Assembly (NCBI GenBank): GCA_947627905.1
Contig: CANQXX010000009.1
Coordinates: 1 to 55,437, forward strand
From: an uncultured Clostridia bacterium
GTDB taxonomy: Bacteria > Bacillota > Clostridia > Oscillospirales > Ruminococcaceae
Length of the DNA: 55,437 bases
Direction: 5' to 3'
Shown here: in pieces, positions 32,294 through 42,514 of the stretch
How the letters are laid out: every line of letters begins with the position of its first letter
How positions within the stretch are numbered: position 1 is the first letter of the stretch
The notes under the pieces: model-generated
Database searches by the model: none
What the model saw: only the letters and a program-made list of their open reading frames with translations
What the model was told of the DNA's origin: nothing
Position numbers and translations under genes: made by a program

Positions 32294-33667
32294 ATGTCAC
32301 ATCTGGATTCCTCTTCAAAAAAGCAGGCTACCGAGACTATGGTATTTATCCATGTCGTTGCCGTACTTGTCGTATGCGCTATATTCGGAACTATGAATAT
32401 CGTGTCCGGCGCCGCCGTTTATGGAATGATAACTCTTGCTGCCGGAATAGTCGCCGGAATAGTTATCACCGTGATGAGAAACAATTCCTCTACCTCAACG
32501 CGCGGAGTTATACTTTCGGTCATGCAGACGATAATAATCTTCATAACAGCCGCCGCAAACAATGACCTTCACGGAATGTTCCCGCTCATGGTAGCTTCAA
32601 TGGCTATAGCAGCAATATATTTCAGCCGCAGGAACGTTATTCTCCAGTGGATACTTTACGATATACCGTCAATACTCGGACTTGTTGTGTTCAAGGACTT
32701 CTTCTATGGCAGCACAAGTACTGACGTGATACTGAAAGGTCTGATAGGAGTTAATATAGGCGCATTCCTTATCCTTTACCTTATGAATTGCAGTCTTAAA
32801 TACATAAGCGAAGCCGAAGACGCAGGCGATGAGACCGCAAGGCTCCTTGTAAAAGTAAGGGAGCAGATGAACGAAAGCGAAGAAATGATGGATCAGCAGA
32901 CGAAAGTCGTAAACAATATAGCCGAAATATCCGAACGCGTAAACAGTTCCTCAGGACTTATGCTTGAAATAGCCGATAAGATAAAGGCTGCCGCCGAAGA
33001 ACAGGAACAGACCATTTCCGATATATCGCAAAGCGTTGCGGAAATTTCCGCCGAGACGGAAAGAGGTCTTGCAGAATCAGAAAGAGCGTCCGAAGCAGCT
33101 CTTAAAAGCACAGGTCTTGTTCACGAAAGCAACCGGGAAATGCAGAATATGCTTGCGGCAATGTCCGATATAACCGAATCCTCACACAAGATAGAAAGCA
33201 TTATCAAAACGATCGAGGATATAGCCTTCCAGACAAATATCCTTGCTCTTAACGCAGCTGTTGAAGCCGCAAGAGCAGGCGCGGCAGGAAAAGGCTTTGC
33301 AGTCGTTGCGGACGAGGTGAGAAATCTTGCCAACAGGAGCGCAGAAGCCGTTCAGAACACATCTGCCCTGATACAGACATCAATAGAATCGGTGGAAAAA
33401 GGCACCGTGCTTGCAAAGAGGGCTGCCGAAAAAATGGCGGGAGTAATGGATACTGCCGAAAGCAGCGCCGAGCACGCCAAACATATCGCAGAACTTACCG
33501 ACCGTCAGACAAGATCTATCGAAGCCGTCAAGGAACAGCTTGAACAGATATCCGTCATCACGAGCCACAATGCGCAGACGTCAGTAGAAAGTACAGATAT
33601 TGCCCGTTCGGTAGCCCGTGAGGCTTCTATAATGGACGACATAGTAAAGCATTTCCGCGATGCATAA
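32294..33667 (+). CDS. Methyl-accepting chemotaxis protein, multi-TM type
   Basis: A 457-residue receptor. Residues 15-175 form about six membrane segments with no large extracellular ligand domain and no obvious HAMP domain. The rest is the cytoplasmic signalling coiled coil, with the hairpin tip [20 protein letters not shown] followed by [20 protein letters not shown] at about 300-340 and a HFRDA C-terminus. It would relay signals to CheW/CheA, yet no chemotaxis or flagellar gene lies in the window. GAAGGA precedes the ATG. Confidence 0.9.
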   Translation: MSHLDSSSKKQATETMVFIHVVAVLVVCAIFGTMNIVSGAAVYGMITLAAGIVAGIVITVMRNNSSTSTRGVILSVMQTIIIFITAAANNDLHGMFPLMVASMAIAAIYFSRRNVILQWILYDIPSILGLVVFKDFFYGSTSTDVILKGLIGVNIGAFLILYLMNCSLKYISEAEDAGDETARLLVKVREQMNESEEMMDQQTKVVNNIAEISERVNSSSGLMLEIADKIKAAAEEQEQTISDISQSVAEISAETERGLAESERASEAALKSTGLVHESNREMQNMLAAMSDITESSHKIESIIKTIEDIAFQTNILALNAAVEAARAGAAGKGFAVVADEVRNLANRSAEAVQNTSALIQTSIESVEKGTVLAKRAAEKMAGVMDTAESSAEHAKHIAELTDRQTRSIEAVKEQLEQISVITSHNAQTSVESTDIARSVAREASIMDDIVKHFRDA

Positions 33668-33684
33668 GACATTTTGCTGCTTTT

Positions 33685-33711
33685 CCCCCGCCTTGCAGAC
33701 GGGGGATTTTT
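33685..33711 (+). terminator. Terminator after the chemoreceptor gene
   Basis: CCCCCG and CGGGGG pair over a 10-base loop, followed by ATTTTT. Confidence 0.85.
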
Positions 33712-33721
33712 GATATTGACC

Positions 33722-33750
33722 TTGCAATAAAGGAAATTATGTGGTAAAAT
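33722..33750 (+). promoter_or_regulatory. Promoter of the sensor kinase operon
   Basis: TTGCAA (33722-33727) and TAAAAT (33745-33750), 17 bases apart, 40 bases before the ATG. Confidence 0.7.
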
Positions 33751-33789
33751 ATTTACAGCGTATCTATTGAAAGTAAGGAGCGGAAAAGT

Positions 33790-35649
33790 ATGTTCAATCC
33801 TATTCAGAAATTACTCAATACAAAATTCCGCAATAAACTTATATTCATGTGTATAGCCGTTATAGTCCCCATTACTCTGGCAGGCGTTTTCCTGCTTTAT
33901 AACCTGATAGACCTTATGAGGACAAATGCCGGCAACGAAGCTATTTTTGAGGCTGACGGACTCAAGACCCGTCTTAAGGATACGATAACCACAGTTTCAA
34001 ACATAAGCGACAGGCTCTATGAAAGCAATATTTTAAACGATATCGTCAACGGCAGTTTTACCGAGAACGATGAATATTACGATCTTAATCTTCAGAACCA
34101 GCCGGTTTCCGAATATATAAAGTCATATCCTCAGATAGATAATGTACGCATTTATATAGACAGCGGAAACATTGCCCGGAATGAATATCTGGTCGCTGCG
34201 GACAATGACATAAAAAATACTTACTGGTACCGTGAAACGTCCTCTGCCGTGCGTCCGAAATGGCAGATCATACTTGTAGATGACGATGTGTACCGTCTTG
34301 CCCTTATCAGCCCGATAACTGACGAAAACGGAACATTCCGCGGAGCGCTTACCGTTACCGTAAATCCGAAATGGTTCGGAGAGATCACAAAAGATACAAA
34401 TTCCAAAGTAGTATTGACGACGTCAAATAACGTAGTGTTTTACAGCACGCTTGAAAATTACTCTCCCGGAACGGTTATAAACAATAATGATTTTAACGTA
34501 CCGCTCGGAGTAAGCGATTCCGAAATACTTGACACGGAGACCAATCCGTTCAGAAAAATAGGTTACGCGGTGATCTCATATTTCGATTATGAAAATGCCG
34601 GAAACCCTTTTCAGGTATATATCATAAAACCGAATTTCCTGTTCAATGACGCCACCAAAAATACCATATTCACATATACGATGTACATTTTCCTTTGTAT
34701 CGTGCTTTCCGTGCTGCTTACAATACTTTTTGCAAGTATGTTCTCAAGAAGGATACAATTTCTCAAGAATCAGATGCACAGCGCTGCTTCGGGAAATTTT
34801 GAGCTTGCGGAGGACATCAAAGGCACCGACGAGATATACGATCTTTATGTCGATCTGAAAAAAATGGTAGACAGTATGCAGAAACTCATCAACGATGCAT
34901 ATAAAGCAAAAATACGCTCAGAAAGTTTCAAGCTCAATCAGATAGAGGCAGAATTTAAAACTCTTGCAAGCCAGATAAATCCTCACTTTCTGTACAATAC
35001 CCTTGAAACTATCCGCATGAAAGCCTACTGCAACAACGATAAGGAAACTGCCGATCTGGTAAAAAAGCTCGGAAAATTCATGCGCCGCTGCCTTGAAATA
35101 AAAGACGGCATGGTAACTCTCGAATCGGAGCTTGAATTTACAAGGAGCTATCTCGAACTTCAATCGGCAAGATTTGGCGACAGGATATCCTATTCAATAT
35201 ACTGCGAAGTAAGCAGAAGCTATAAAATACTTCCGCTGATAATACAGCCTATAGTCGAAAACGCATTTGCCCACGGCATAGAAAGCGCCAAGGCAAACGG
35301 AAAGATAGCCATAAGCGTAAGATACAAGGGAGAAAATATCGAAATAAACGTTTCCGACAACGGTCAGGGAATAACTCCGGAAAGGCTGGAGGAGCTGCTT
35401 GAAAAGCTCAGGGAAAACGATACTTCATCGGGAAAAAGCATCGGTCTTACCAACGTAAACAAAAGAATAAAGATGTACCACGGCGATGAATACGGTCTTT
35501 CCATAAAGACCGCCGTAGGAAACGGAACAACGGTAACGATAACCCTTCCGAGAATAGTGGACGAAAATACGATGAAGATACTTCCGGAAAAATACCGTGA
35601 GATAAGCGAAAATATCTCTTCAAAACTCGATCAGGATCAAGAGGTGTAA
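33790..35649 (+). CDS. YesM-type sensor histidine kinase
   Basis: A 619-residue membrane kinase: TM1 about 17-40, an extracellular Cache-like sensor domain (about 45-285), TM2 about 293-318, HAMP (about 319-375), then the His_kinase domain with His399 in QINPHFLYNTLE and the ATPase with IIQPIVENAFAHGI and DNGQGI, GLTNVNKRI. This class usually senses sugars or related compounds and phosphorylates an AraC-type regulator. The regulator gene starts 6 bases downstream. Confidence 0.93.
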   Translation: MFNPIQKLLNTKFRNKLIFMCIAVIVPITLAGVFLLYNLIDLMRTNAGNEAIFEADGLKTRLKDTITTVSNISDRLYESNILNDIVNGSFTENDEYYDLNLQNQPVSEYIKSYPQIDNVRIYIDSGNIARNEYLVAADNDIKNTYWYRETSSAVRPKWQIILVDDDVYRLALISPITDENGTFRGALTVTVNPKWFGEITKDTNSKVVLTTSNNVVFYSTLENYSPGTVINNNDFNVPLGVSDSEILDTETNPFRKIGYAVISYFDYENAGNPFQVYIIKPNFLFNDATKNTIFTYTMYIFLCIVLSVLLTILFASMFSRRIQFLKNQMHSAASGNFELAEDIKGTDEIYDLYVDLKKMVDSMQKLINDAYKAKIRSESFKLNQIEAEFKTLASQINPHFLYNTLETIRMKAYCNNDKETADLVKKLGKFMRRCLEIKDGMVTLESELEFTRSYLELQSARFGDRISYSIYCEVSRSYKILPLIIQPIVENAFAHGIESAKANGKIAISVRYKGENIEINVSDNGQGITPERLEELLEKLRENDTSSGKSIGLTNVNKRIKMYHGDEYGLSIKTAVGNGTTVTITLPRIVDENTMKILPEKYREISENISSKLDQDQEV

Positions 35650-35655
35650 AAAACA

Positions 35656-37209
35656 ATGATAAGTGTGCTGCTTGTAGATGACGAACCCAATGTGCGCCAC
35701 GGCGTAAAAATGATGATACCGTGGGACGAGCTTGACCTTGAGGTCATAGGCGAGGGAGAGGACGGCGACGACGGATTTGCAAAGATAATGGCTCTGGATC
35801 CGGATATAGTTATCGCCGATGTGAAAATGCCCGGTATGACAGGTCTGCAAATGATAGAAGCTGCCGTTAAAAACGGCTATTCGGGAAAGTGCCTTATACT
35901 TTCCGGGTATTCCGACTTTGCTTACGCAAAAGAAGCCATGTATCTGGGCGTAAAGCAGTTCATTCTTAAACCGGTCGATGAGGACGAGCTGATAAAAGCT
36001 CTTATATCTCTCAGGGACGAAATACTTGAACAGCGCCGGGATCAGCTTGCTATCAGACAGATGACGGAATACAGGAATGAACAGATCACCCATGCCCTGC
36101 TTCTCGGAGATACGGAAATACTCAATAAGAGCGATCTTTCTTCATATGTATACCCTTCCTACGACGTATCGGTCATCAGCTTTTCGGACGATATGGATCA
36201 GCAGGAAAAAACATCGTTCCCCGAAACTATCAAAAAACGCTTCGGCGGCGACAGCACGGATATCGTTACTTCCGGTCTGAGCGGAGTTGCGGTGATCATC
36301 TTCAAGGGCTGGCATCGTCCGAGGGTACTGGAGATGCTGACCAAATTCAGCAGAGAACATTCGGGAAAGATATTCATTACCGTAGGAAAGACCGTCAATT
36401 CGATCTACAAGATAAAGGATTCCTATGCCGAAGCCAATTCCCTGCTCGGCAACCGCTTCCAGTATCTGCATTACGGCATACTTACGGCGGATATGCTGAC
36501 AGGCGGCGAAAGCGGTCAGAATGAGATAAACGACATTGTAAACCGCATATGCGCATATATCGAAATAAACGATACAGACAAGCTCGAAGCCTCGATAGAA
36601 CGTCTGCGTGCAGAGCTTTGCAAGGGCAGTCTTACCGCCGAAAAGATAAAAGTCACCTGCATGACAGCCATAATGGAAATAAGATCAAGAATCTCAAAAA
36701 GCATAGGTGATAAAAAAACAGAGCAGTTCATCAATGATGAACTTGTAACGAAGATCGGTGAAATGGCAAGTCTGTTTGACATAATCACCCTTATGAAGAA
36801 AACTCTCAGCGAACTTTCCTACGCTCACTTCGGAAGAACTACCAAAAGCACAATGGAGCGGGTCGTTCAGTATATACGGGCAAATTACAGCAGCGAGCTC
36901 CGGCTCGAACTGCTGGCGAATATATTCGGATACAACAGCGCTTACCTCGGCAAGGTGTTCCACCAGTATACCGGAGAGAATTTCAACAACTACCTTGACG
37001 GGATAAGAATAAACGAGGCAAAGCGTCTGCTTGCCATGGACGAATACAAGGTCTATGAAGTGGCGGAAATGGTAGGATATACAAATATCAATTACTTCCA
37101 CAATAAATTCAAGAAATATGTAGGCATCAGTCCTCTCAGCTATAAGCGCAGATGCAGGAACGGCGGCGTTCCCGACGATGAAACGGACGATGACGATACG
37201 GAAGAATAA
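35656..37209 (+). CDS. YesN-type response regulator with AraC DNA-binding domain
   Basis: A 517-residue regulator. Receiver domain residues 1-120 with Asp8/Asp9, phosphorylated Asp55 (IADVKMPG) and Lys105 (ILKPVD); a middle part of about 290 residues; and a C-terminal AraC domain (about 405-505) with two helix-turn-helix units (LRLELLANIFGYNSAYLGKV; YKVYEVAEMVGYTNINYFHN). Acidic tail DDETDDDDTEE. Target genes are unknown; the MATE and amidohydrolase genes follow after a terminator and a separate promoter. Confidence 0.93.
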   Translation: MISVLLVDDEPNVRHGVKMMIPWDELDLEVIGEGEDGDDGFAKIMALDPDIVIADVKMPGMTGLQMIEAAVKNGYSGKCLILSGYSDFAYAKEAMYLGVKQFILKPVDEDELIKALISLRDEILEQRRDQLAIRQMTEYRNEQITHALLLGDTEILNKSDLSSYVYPSYDVSVISFSDDMDQQEKTSFPETIKKRFGGDSTDIVTSGLSGVAVIIFKGWHRPRVLEMLTKFSREHSGKIFITVGKTVNSIYKIKDSYAEANSLLGNRFQYLHYGILTADMLTGGESGQNEINDIVNRICAYIEINDTDKLEASIERLRAELCKGSLTAEKIKVTCMTAIMEIRSRISKSIGDKKTEQFINDELVTKIGEMASLFDIITLMKKTLSELSYAHFGRTTKSTMERVVQYIRANYSSELRLELLANIFGYNSAYLGKVFHQYTGENFNNYLDGIRINEAKRLLAMDEYKVYEVAEMVGYTNINYFHNKFKKYVGISPLSYKRRCRNGGVPDDETDDDDTEE

Positions 37210-37214
37210 TTTCT

Positions 37215-37260
37215 CCGGACAGCAGGCTGCGGATATACCGCGGCAGGCTGTCCGGGTCTT
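37215..37260 (+). terminator. Terminator after the response regulator gene
   Basis: CCGGACAGC...GCGG (37215-37232) pairs with CCGC...GCTGTCCGG (37238-37255) and is followed by GTCTTTTTG. Confidence 0.85.
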
Positions 37261-37330
37261 TTTGTCGTAAGCGGTGTATTTTTTGTAAAAATTAAAGCGA
37301 TGATTATTCAGAAATTTGTGCAAAAAATGT

Positions 37331-37359
37331 TTGATATATTATTCCAAAAACGTTATAAT
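37331..37359 (+). promoter_or_regulatory. Promoter of the MATE-amidohydrolase-MATE genes
   Basis: TTGATA (37331-37336) and TATAAT (37354-37359), 17 bases apart, 34 bases before the start codon. Confidence 0.8.
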
Positions 37360-37393
37360 AGTAATAGCTGCGTTTTAAAGGAGATGTAATTTT

Positions 37394-38803
37394 TTGGTCA
37401 CCGATCTGACAAAAGGAAAACCGTCGTCGCTGATATGGCGGTTCACCCTGCCGATGCTGATAAGCATAATATTCCAGCAGATGTACAATATCTGCGACAG
37501 CGTTATTGCAGGGAATTTTATAGGCGATACTCCTATCGAGGGCGAACTTGCACTGGCGGCAGTAGGAGCGTCATATCCGGTAACGATGCTGTTCATACAG
37601 ATAGCCAACGGCATAAATGCCGGCTGCGCGGTAGTCATATCCCAGCTTTTCGGAGCTAAGGAATATGTGCGTATGAAAACGGCAGTTTCAACTTCAATAA
37701 TTACAACTCTCGTTATTTCCGCCGTACTTACAATAGCAGGACTTTTCCTGAGCGCGCCGATAATGACCGCTCTGAATACAAAAGAAGATATATTTTCCGA
37801 TTCGGTTATATATCTTCAGATATACATAGGAGGACTTATATTCCTCTTTCTTTATAACGTATGCACGGGCATATTTACCGCACTCGGCGATTCAAAAACT
37901 CCGCTTATATTCCTGATAGCTTCTTCACTGGGAAATATAGTGCTTGACCTTATTCTGGTAATAGTTTTTGAAATGGGCGTAGCCGGTGTGGCATGGGCAA
38001 CATTCATCGCTCAGGGAGCGTCGGCAGTATTTGCAGCAACAGCGCTTTTCTTCAGGCTGAAAAACATAAAGGCTGCCCACAGAAGTCCCCTTTTCTCCCC
38101 TCATATGCTTAGAACGATCAGCAGGATAGCGATCCCTACAATATGCCAGCAGAGCTTTGTTTCAGTAGGCAATCTGATGATACAGGGACTTGTGAACGAT
38201 ATGGGCTCAGCCGTTATAGCTGGATATTCCTCCGCAATAAAGCTGAATACGTTTGCGGTAAATGCAATGGCGTGCATTTCAAACGGCATAAGCTCCTATT
38301 CGGCGCAGAACATCGGCGCAGGCAAGCACGAACGAGTGCCGGCAGGATTTAAGGCAGGAATAGTATTTACGGCAATATGCCTGATACCTTTCCTTATATG
38401 CTACATTGTTTTCCCGAACGCTATGATAAGCATTTTCTCAAAAGAGCTTTCGGCGGAAGCCCTTAAAACGGGAGCTTCATTCCTGAGGGCAGCGTCGCCG
38501 TTCTATGCCATACTCGGACTCAAGCTGCTTTCGGACGGCGTTTTAAAAGGCGCGGGAGCAATGCGTTCATTCATGTCGTCAACATTCAGTGATCTCGTAC
38601 TTAGAGTTCTGCTGTCATATATCTTAGTGCCGCGGATCGGCTTTGACGGTTTCCTCTGGGCATGGCCAATAGGCTGGACGCTTTCGGCAATGCTGGCATT
38701 GTATTTCTATTTCAGAGGGAACTGGAAGCATACCGCTTTTGCCGATTCTCTCGGCGGAAGAACGGCGGCAAATGAACAGCACAAAAATAACACCGCAACA
38801 TAA
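37394..38803 (+). CDS. MATE family efflux transporter (first)
   Basis: A 469-residue, twelve-segment membrane protein. The start is TTG 37394 with AAAGGAG 11 bases upstream. The N-terminus LTKGKPSSLIWRFTLPMLIS and the repeat half starting near TISRIAIPTICQQSF show the two-fold MATE symmetry. MATE proteins export cationic drugs or metabolites in exchange for Na+ or H+. Resembles the DinF/NorM-like subgroup common in Clostridia. Confidence 0.92.
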   Translation: MVTDLTKGKPSSLIWRFTLPMLISIIFQQMYNICDSVIAGNFIGDTPIEGELALAAVGASYPVTMLFIQIANGINAGCAVVISQLFGAKEYVRMKTAVSTSIITTLVISAVLTIAGLFLSAPIMTALNTKEDIFSDSVIYLQIYIGGLIFLFLYNVCTGIFTALGDSKTPLIFLIASSLGNIVLDLILVIVFEMGVAGVAWATFIAQGASAVFAATALFFRLKNIKAAHRSPLFSPHMLRTISRIAIPTICQQSFVSVGNLMIQGLVNDMGSAVIAGYSSAIKLNTFAVNAMACISNGISSYSAQNIGAGKHERVPAGFKAGIVFTAICLIPFLICYIVFPNAMISIFSKELSAEALKTGASFLRAASPFYAILGLKLLSDGVLKGAGAMRSFMSSTFSDLVLRVLLSYILVPRIGFDGFLWAWPIGWTLSAMLALYFYFRGNWKHTAFADSLGGRTAANEQHKNNTAT

Positions 38804-38824
38804 AATGAAAGGTCTGTATAATAA

Positions 38825-39613
38825 ATGATAATCGACGCACACGCGCATATTTTTCCGGATAAGATAGCAGAAAAAGCTGTTGCCGGAATAGGGCGCTTCT
38901 ACAGCGAACTTAAAATGAACTGCGACGGTACGGCGGAATCCCTTATCAGGGAGGGCGAAGCTGTCGGGATATCAAAATTCATAGTCCAGTCGGTAGCTAC
39001 AGTGCCCGTTCAGGTGGAAAGCATAAATGATTTCATAGCCGGCTGTGTGCGGAAATATCCGGATAAATTCATCGGCTTTGCTGCAATGCACCCCGACTAT
39101 GCAGATCCGGAAAAGGAAATAGAAAGAGCAGTTTCTCTCGGTCTTAAAGGCGTAAAGCTGCACCCTGATTTTCAGCAGTTTGCTATCGACGATCCTAAAG
39201 CAATGAAAATTTATGAGATCATTGAAGGACGTCTGCCTCTGCTTATCCACACCGGAGATATACGCTATAAATATTCTCACCCTCAGATGCTTGCCAACGT
39301 TCTTGACCGTTTCCCGAAGCTGGACGTTATAGGCGCGCATTTCGGCGGCTGGTCAGAATGGGATAACGCCGCAAAAATACTCGGCGGACGCCGTCTGTGG
39401 GTAGATACTTCCAGCTCGCTTTACTCAATGTCTCCCGAACACGCCCGTGAGCTCATCGACGCTTTCGGTGTGGAAAACGTACTGTTCGGTACGGATTATC
39501 CCATGTGGACTGCAAAGCATGAACTGGAGCTGTTCAATAAAATTCCCCTTACAGAGAAAGAACGGGAAATGATACTTCATGAAAATGCTGAAAAATTATT
39601 GGGGATAGCTTGA
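38825..39613 (+). CDS. Amidohydrolase family protein (TIM-barrel metal hydrolase)
   Basis: A 262-residue protein. Metal ligands are visible in order: DAHAHIF (His6/His8 region), LIHTGD, IGAHFGG and LFGTDYPMW, as in the amidohydrolase_2 group that includes decarboxylases such as ACMSD. GVKLHPDF is another family block. Substrate unknown. It lies 22 bases after the first MATE gene and 29 bases before the second, so the three are probably one operon; the ATG has only a modest GAAAGG site. Confidence 0.88.
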   Translation: MIIDAHAHIFPDKIAEKAVAGIGRFYSELKMNCDGTAESLIREGEAVGISKFIVQSVATVPVQVESINDFIAGCVRKYPDKFIGFAAMHPDYADPEKEIERAVSLGLKGVKLHPDFQQFAIDDPKAMKIYEIIEGRLPLLIHTGDIRYKYSHPQMLANVLDRFPKLDVIGAHFGGWSEWDNAAKILGGRRLWVDTSSSLYSMSPEHARELIDAFGVENVLFGTDYPMWTAKHELELFNKIPLTEKEREMILHENAEKLLGIA

Positions 39614-39641
39614 TATTCTGAAAGGAGCTGTCTTTATAATC

Positions 39642-41015
39642 ATGAAACGATCTGACATTGATATGCTTAACGGAGGTATAGGCGTAAAGCTGCTGATGTT
39701 TGCCATTCCTCTTGCGCTTACGGGAATGCTGCAGCAGCTTTTCAATGCTGCAGACGTTGCCGTCGTCGGAAGATTTGTCGGAGAGGACGCCATGGCAGCC
39801 GTAGGAAGCAACAGCGCCGTAATAGGTCTGTTGGTAAACGGTTTTATTGGCATAGCTTTAGGTGCAAATGTTGTAATTTCAAACTTTACGGGACAAGGCG
39901 ATAACGCGTCAATATCAAAATGTATACATACATCGGTGCTTTTTTCCGTTATCGGCGGAATATTCGTCACCATAATAGGCGAGCTGCTTGCACCGCATAT
40001 ACTTGAACTCATGAGCGTTCCGGAAAATGTATTTCCCATGTCTCTTGCCTATCTGAGGATATATCTTCAGGGAATGCCGGTGATATTCCTTTATAACTTT
40101 GAATCGGCAATTTTCCGCAGTCAGGGAGATACCAGAACTCCGCTTTTCTGCCTTGTTATCTCCGGGATTGCAAACGTACTGCTTAATCTTTTCTTCGTCT
40201 GCATAGTCGGAATGGACGCCGATGGCGTTGCACTTGCAACGGTAATTTCAAATTCTATAAGTTCGGTGCTGCTGTTCGTTATCCTGTGCAGAAAGGAATA
40301 TCCTATAAAAATAGATCTCCATGAAATAAAGATACATGGAGACATTCTCAAAAAAATAGTCCGCATAGGACTTCCGGCAGGACTGCAAAGCATGGTATTC
40401 TCACTTTCAAATATGTGCATACAGTCTGCGGTGAACAGTCTTGGCTCGGAGGTCATGGCAGCTTCCTCGGCGGCGTTCAACATAGAGATACTTGCATACT
40501 ATCTTGTAAATGCTTTCGGTCAGGGCTGCACTACTTTCGTCGGGCAGAATTACGGCGCAGGAAAGCTCGACCGCTGCAAAAGGATAACAAAGATCAGCCT
40601 GCTCATGGACGTTGGCGTAACGGCAGCAGCTTCATATATAATACTGCTTTTCGGAACTCCCCTGCTAAAGATATTCAACGACAATCCGGTAATTGCGGAA
40701 TTAGGGCTTGTACGTCTTAAATATATCCTTGCCGCAGAGGCTCTCAACGCCGTGATTGAAATAATGTCCGGCGCAATGAGAGGATACGGATATTCTTTAG
40801 TTCCGGCTATACTTACGTTTGCAGGCGTCTGCGGAATAAGGATCGCATGGGTATATACGGTGTTCAGGAAATATGCTACCTTTGATGCGCTCATGGTAGT
40901 ATATCCGGTAAGCTGGATATTTACCGGAGCGGCGCTGGTCATTGCATATCTGCTTTATGTGCACAAGCTGCAAAAAAAGCGCAGTGAAGAAATGGAATAT
41001 ATTCCCGAACAATAA
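39642..41015 (+). CDS. MATE family efflux transporter (second)
   Basis: A 457-residue, twelve-segment transporter starting MKRSDIDMLNGGIGVKLLMF, with the MATE block LQQLFNAADVAVVGRFVG and the second-half equivalent IGLPAGLQSMVFSLSN. It differs clearly from the first MATE protein, so they are not a recent duplication. GAAAGGAG lies upstream. Substrate unknown. Confidence 0.92.
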   Translation: MKRSDIDMLNGGIGVKLLMFAIPLALTGMLQQLFNAADVAVVGRFVGEDAMAAVGSNSAVIGLLVNGFIGIALGANVVISNFTGQGDNASISKCIHTSVLFSVIGGIFVTIIGELLAPHILELMSVPENVFPMSLAYLRIYLQGMPVIFLYNFESAIFRSQGDTRTPLFCLVISGIANVLLNLFFVCIVGMDADGVALATVISNSISSVLLFVILCRKEYPIKIDLHEIKIHGDILKKIVRIGLPAGLQSMVFSLSNMCIQSAVNSLGSEVMAASSAAFNIEILAYYLVNAFGQGCTTFVGQNYGAGKLDRCKRITKISLLMDVGVTAAASYIILLFGTPLLKIFNDNPVIAELGLVRLKYILAAEALNAVIEIMSGAMRGYGYSLVPAILTFAGVCGIRIAWVYTVFRKYATFDALMVVYPVSWIFTGAALVIAYLLYVHKLQKKRSEEMEYIPEQ

Positions 41016-41020
41016 AAACA

Positions 41021-41056
41021 AACATATCCGGCGTAAACAAGTATGCCGGATATGTT
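41021..41056. terminator. Bidirectional terminator between the MATE and CapA-like genes
   Basis: AACATATCCGGC (41021-41032) pairs with GCCGGATATGTT (41045-41056), with A-rich and T-rich flanks. Confidence 0.85.
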
Positions 41057-41078
41057 TTATTGCGATCATATCATTCCT

Positions 41079-42350
41079 TTAATATAGCTTCCCCGCTTTA
41101 TCGTAATATTCGTCAGGATCAAAATATTTTTCATCAATGTTTCTTTCAAGAACTTCAAAAATATAGTCATATCCGAATTTGCTCATATTCTTCACCCCGT
41201 GGGAATCTGCAAGTTCGCGCGGATATTCACTGAGTGGATAAAGCCTTATATTCCCATAATTGCCGTCATAATGCGTTATGACCGGAACAAGCTCAATATT
41301 CCTTATGACAGGTCCGTTATAATCATCGGGAATGTTTTCTTTGCATACGGTAACGTCAAAAAGCAATATGCCGCCTATCAGGTTCTGCCCTACGCTCTGG
41401 GCGGAAATGAAATTACCCATTGAATATGCGCAAAGCGCTGATGTGCCGTCCTCACGCTCTATTTCTTCAATGCCGCGTAGAACATGAGGGTGATTGCCGA
41501 TTATAATATCCGCACCGGCTTCGGCAAGAGTTCTGGCTGCCGTTCTCTGGTAATCGCTGATAATATCGGAATTTTCCACTCCCCAGTGGAGCGCCACAAC
41601 GCAGACGTCGGAAATTTCCTTTGCCTGCTTTATCTGGCTGCATATAAGATCAATGTCGTCGGTCCTGCCTATAACAAGCGGCGAACCGGCAGGCAAAGAC
41701 AAACCGTTCAGGGATTCCGTGTAGGAAAGAAAAGAAAACGTAACTCCGTCCCGTTCAAGCGTGCGGATACGGCTTTCGTCCTCCTCGTCACGGTATGCGC
41801 CGCAGACTACCGCTTCCGGACGGCTCTCCCAGTAATCAAGGCAAGCGGAAAGTCCGTCCGTACCCTTGTCAAGGGTGTGATTGTTGGCTATGGTGAATAC
41901 ATCAAAGCCGATATCTATCATATGATCCCCCAGTTCGGGAGGACTGTTGAACATAGGATATGTGGACGGCGGGAACTCCCCGTTGCAGATAAGTGTCTCC
42001 TGATTGATAACGGCAATATCCGCATCTCTTATTATCCCTTCAACGTTCTTATACGGCTCGCTGAAATCATATCCGTCTCCTCCGGCACGCCTGTTTGCCT
42101 GCTCATATATGCTGGAATGTATAAGATTATCTCCGGTGACTGCAAAGCTGACGGTCACATATTCCGGCTGCGGAGCTTCGGTAACGGTGGTCACGGGAAC
42201 AGTCTCCGTAACAGATGATGTGTAAGGCGCCGTTTCCATAACAGCCGAGCCCGCATATACTGGGACAGTATCGTCTATCTTCCTGCAAGAGGTAAAAGAA
42301 AGCAGCGATACACACAGCGTAAGAATATATATCCTTGTCAAAAGCTTCAT
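41079..42350 (-). CDS. CapA-like lipoprotein (calcineurin-type phosphoesterase fold)
   Basis: A 423-residue protein from ATG 42350, which has GGGGG 7 bases upstream. A lipoprotein signal (LLSFTSC, Cys at about 22) is followed by a Thr/Val-rich linker, then the CapA domain: VTGDNLIHSSI, INQETLI, ANNHTLDKG, VALHWGVE and GNHPHVLRG, the metal-binding motifs of the family. CapA proteins take part in poly-gamma-glutamate or capsule export; without capB/capC nearby the role is unclear. Lipidation would depend on Lgt, also encoded in this window. Confidence 0.9.
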   Translation of the reverse strand: MKLLTRIYILTLCVSLLSFTSCRKIDDTVPVYAGSAVMETAPYTSSVTETVPVTTVTEAPQPEYVTVSFAVTGDNLIHSSIYEQANRRAGGDGYDFSEPYKNVEGIIRDADIAVINQETLICNGEFPPSTYPMFNSPPELGDHMIDIGFDVFTIANNHTLDKGTDGLSACLDYWESRPEAVVCGAYRDEEDESRIRTLERDGVTFSFLSYTESLNGLSLPAGSPLVIGRTDDIDLICSQIKQAKEISDVCVVALHWGVENSDIISDYQRTAARTLAEAGADIIIGNHPHVLRGIEEIEREDGTSALCAYSMGNFISAQSVGQNLIGGILLFDVTVCKENIPDDYNGPVIRNIELVPVITHYDGNYGNIRLYPLSEYPRELADSHGVKNMSKFGYDYIFEVLERNIDEKYFDPDEYYDKAGKLY

Positions 42351-42393
42351 AAAAAGACCCCCTTTAACACCGGACGCAAGCCGTCCACGGTAT

Positions 42394-42469
42394 ATTATAA
42401 AACATTTTTCGGGAAATTTCAATGATTTTGAATAAATCTCTTGAAATAAAAGGTACGATGTATTATAAT
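42394..42469. promoter_or_regulatory. Back-to-back promoters for the CapA-like and NAD-salvage genes
   Basis: Minus strand: TTGAAA (42422-42417) and TATAAT (42399-42394), 17 bases apart, for the CapA-like gene. Plus strand: TTGAAA (42441-42446) and TATAAT (42464-42469), also 17 apart, for the NAD-salvage genes. The -35 boxes are 18 bases apart. Confidence 0.85.
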
Positions 42470-42514
42470 GTAATCATTAACTTATAAATAAACCGCCGAA
42501 AGGAATGGTAAAAA

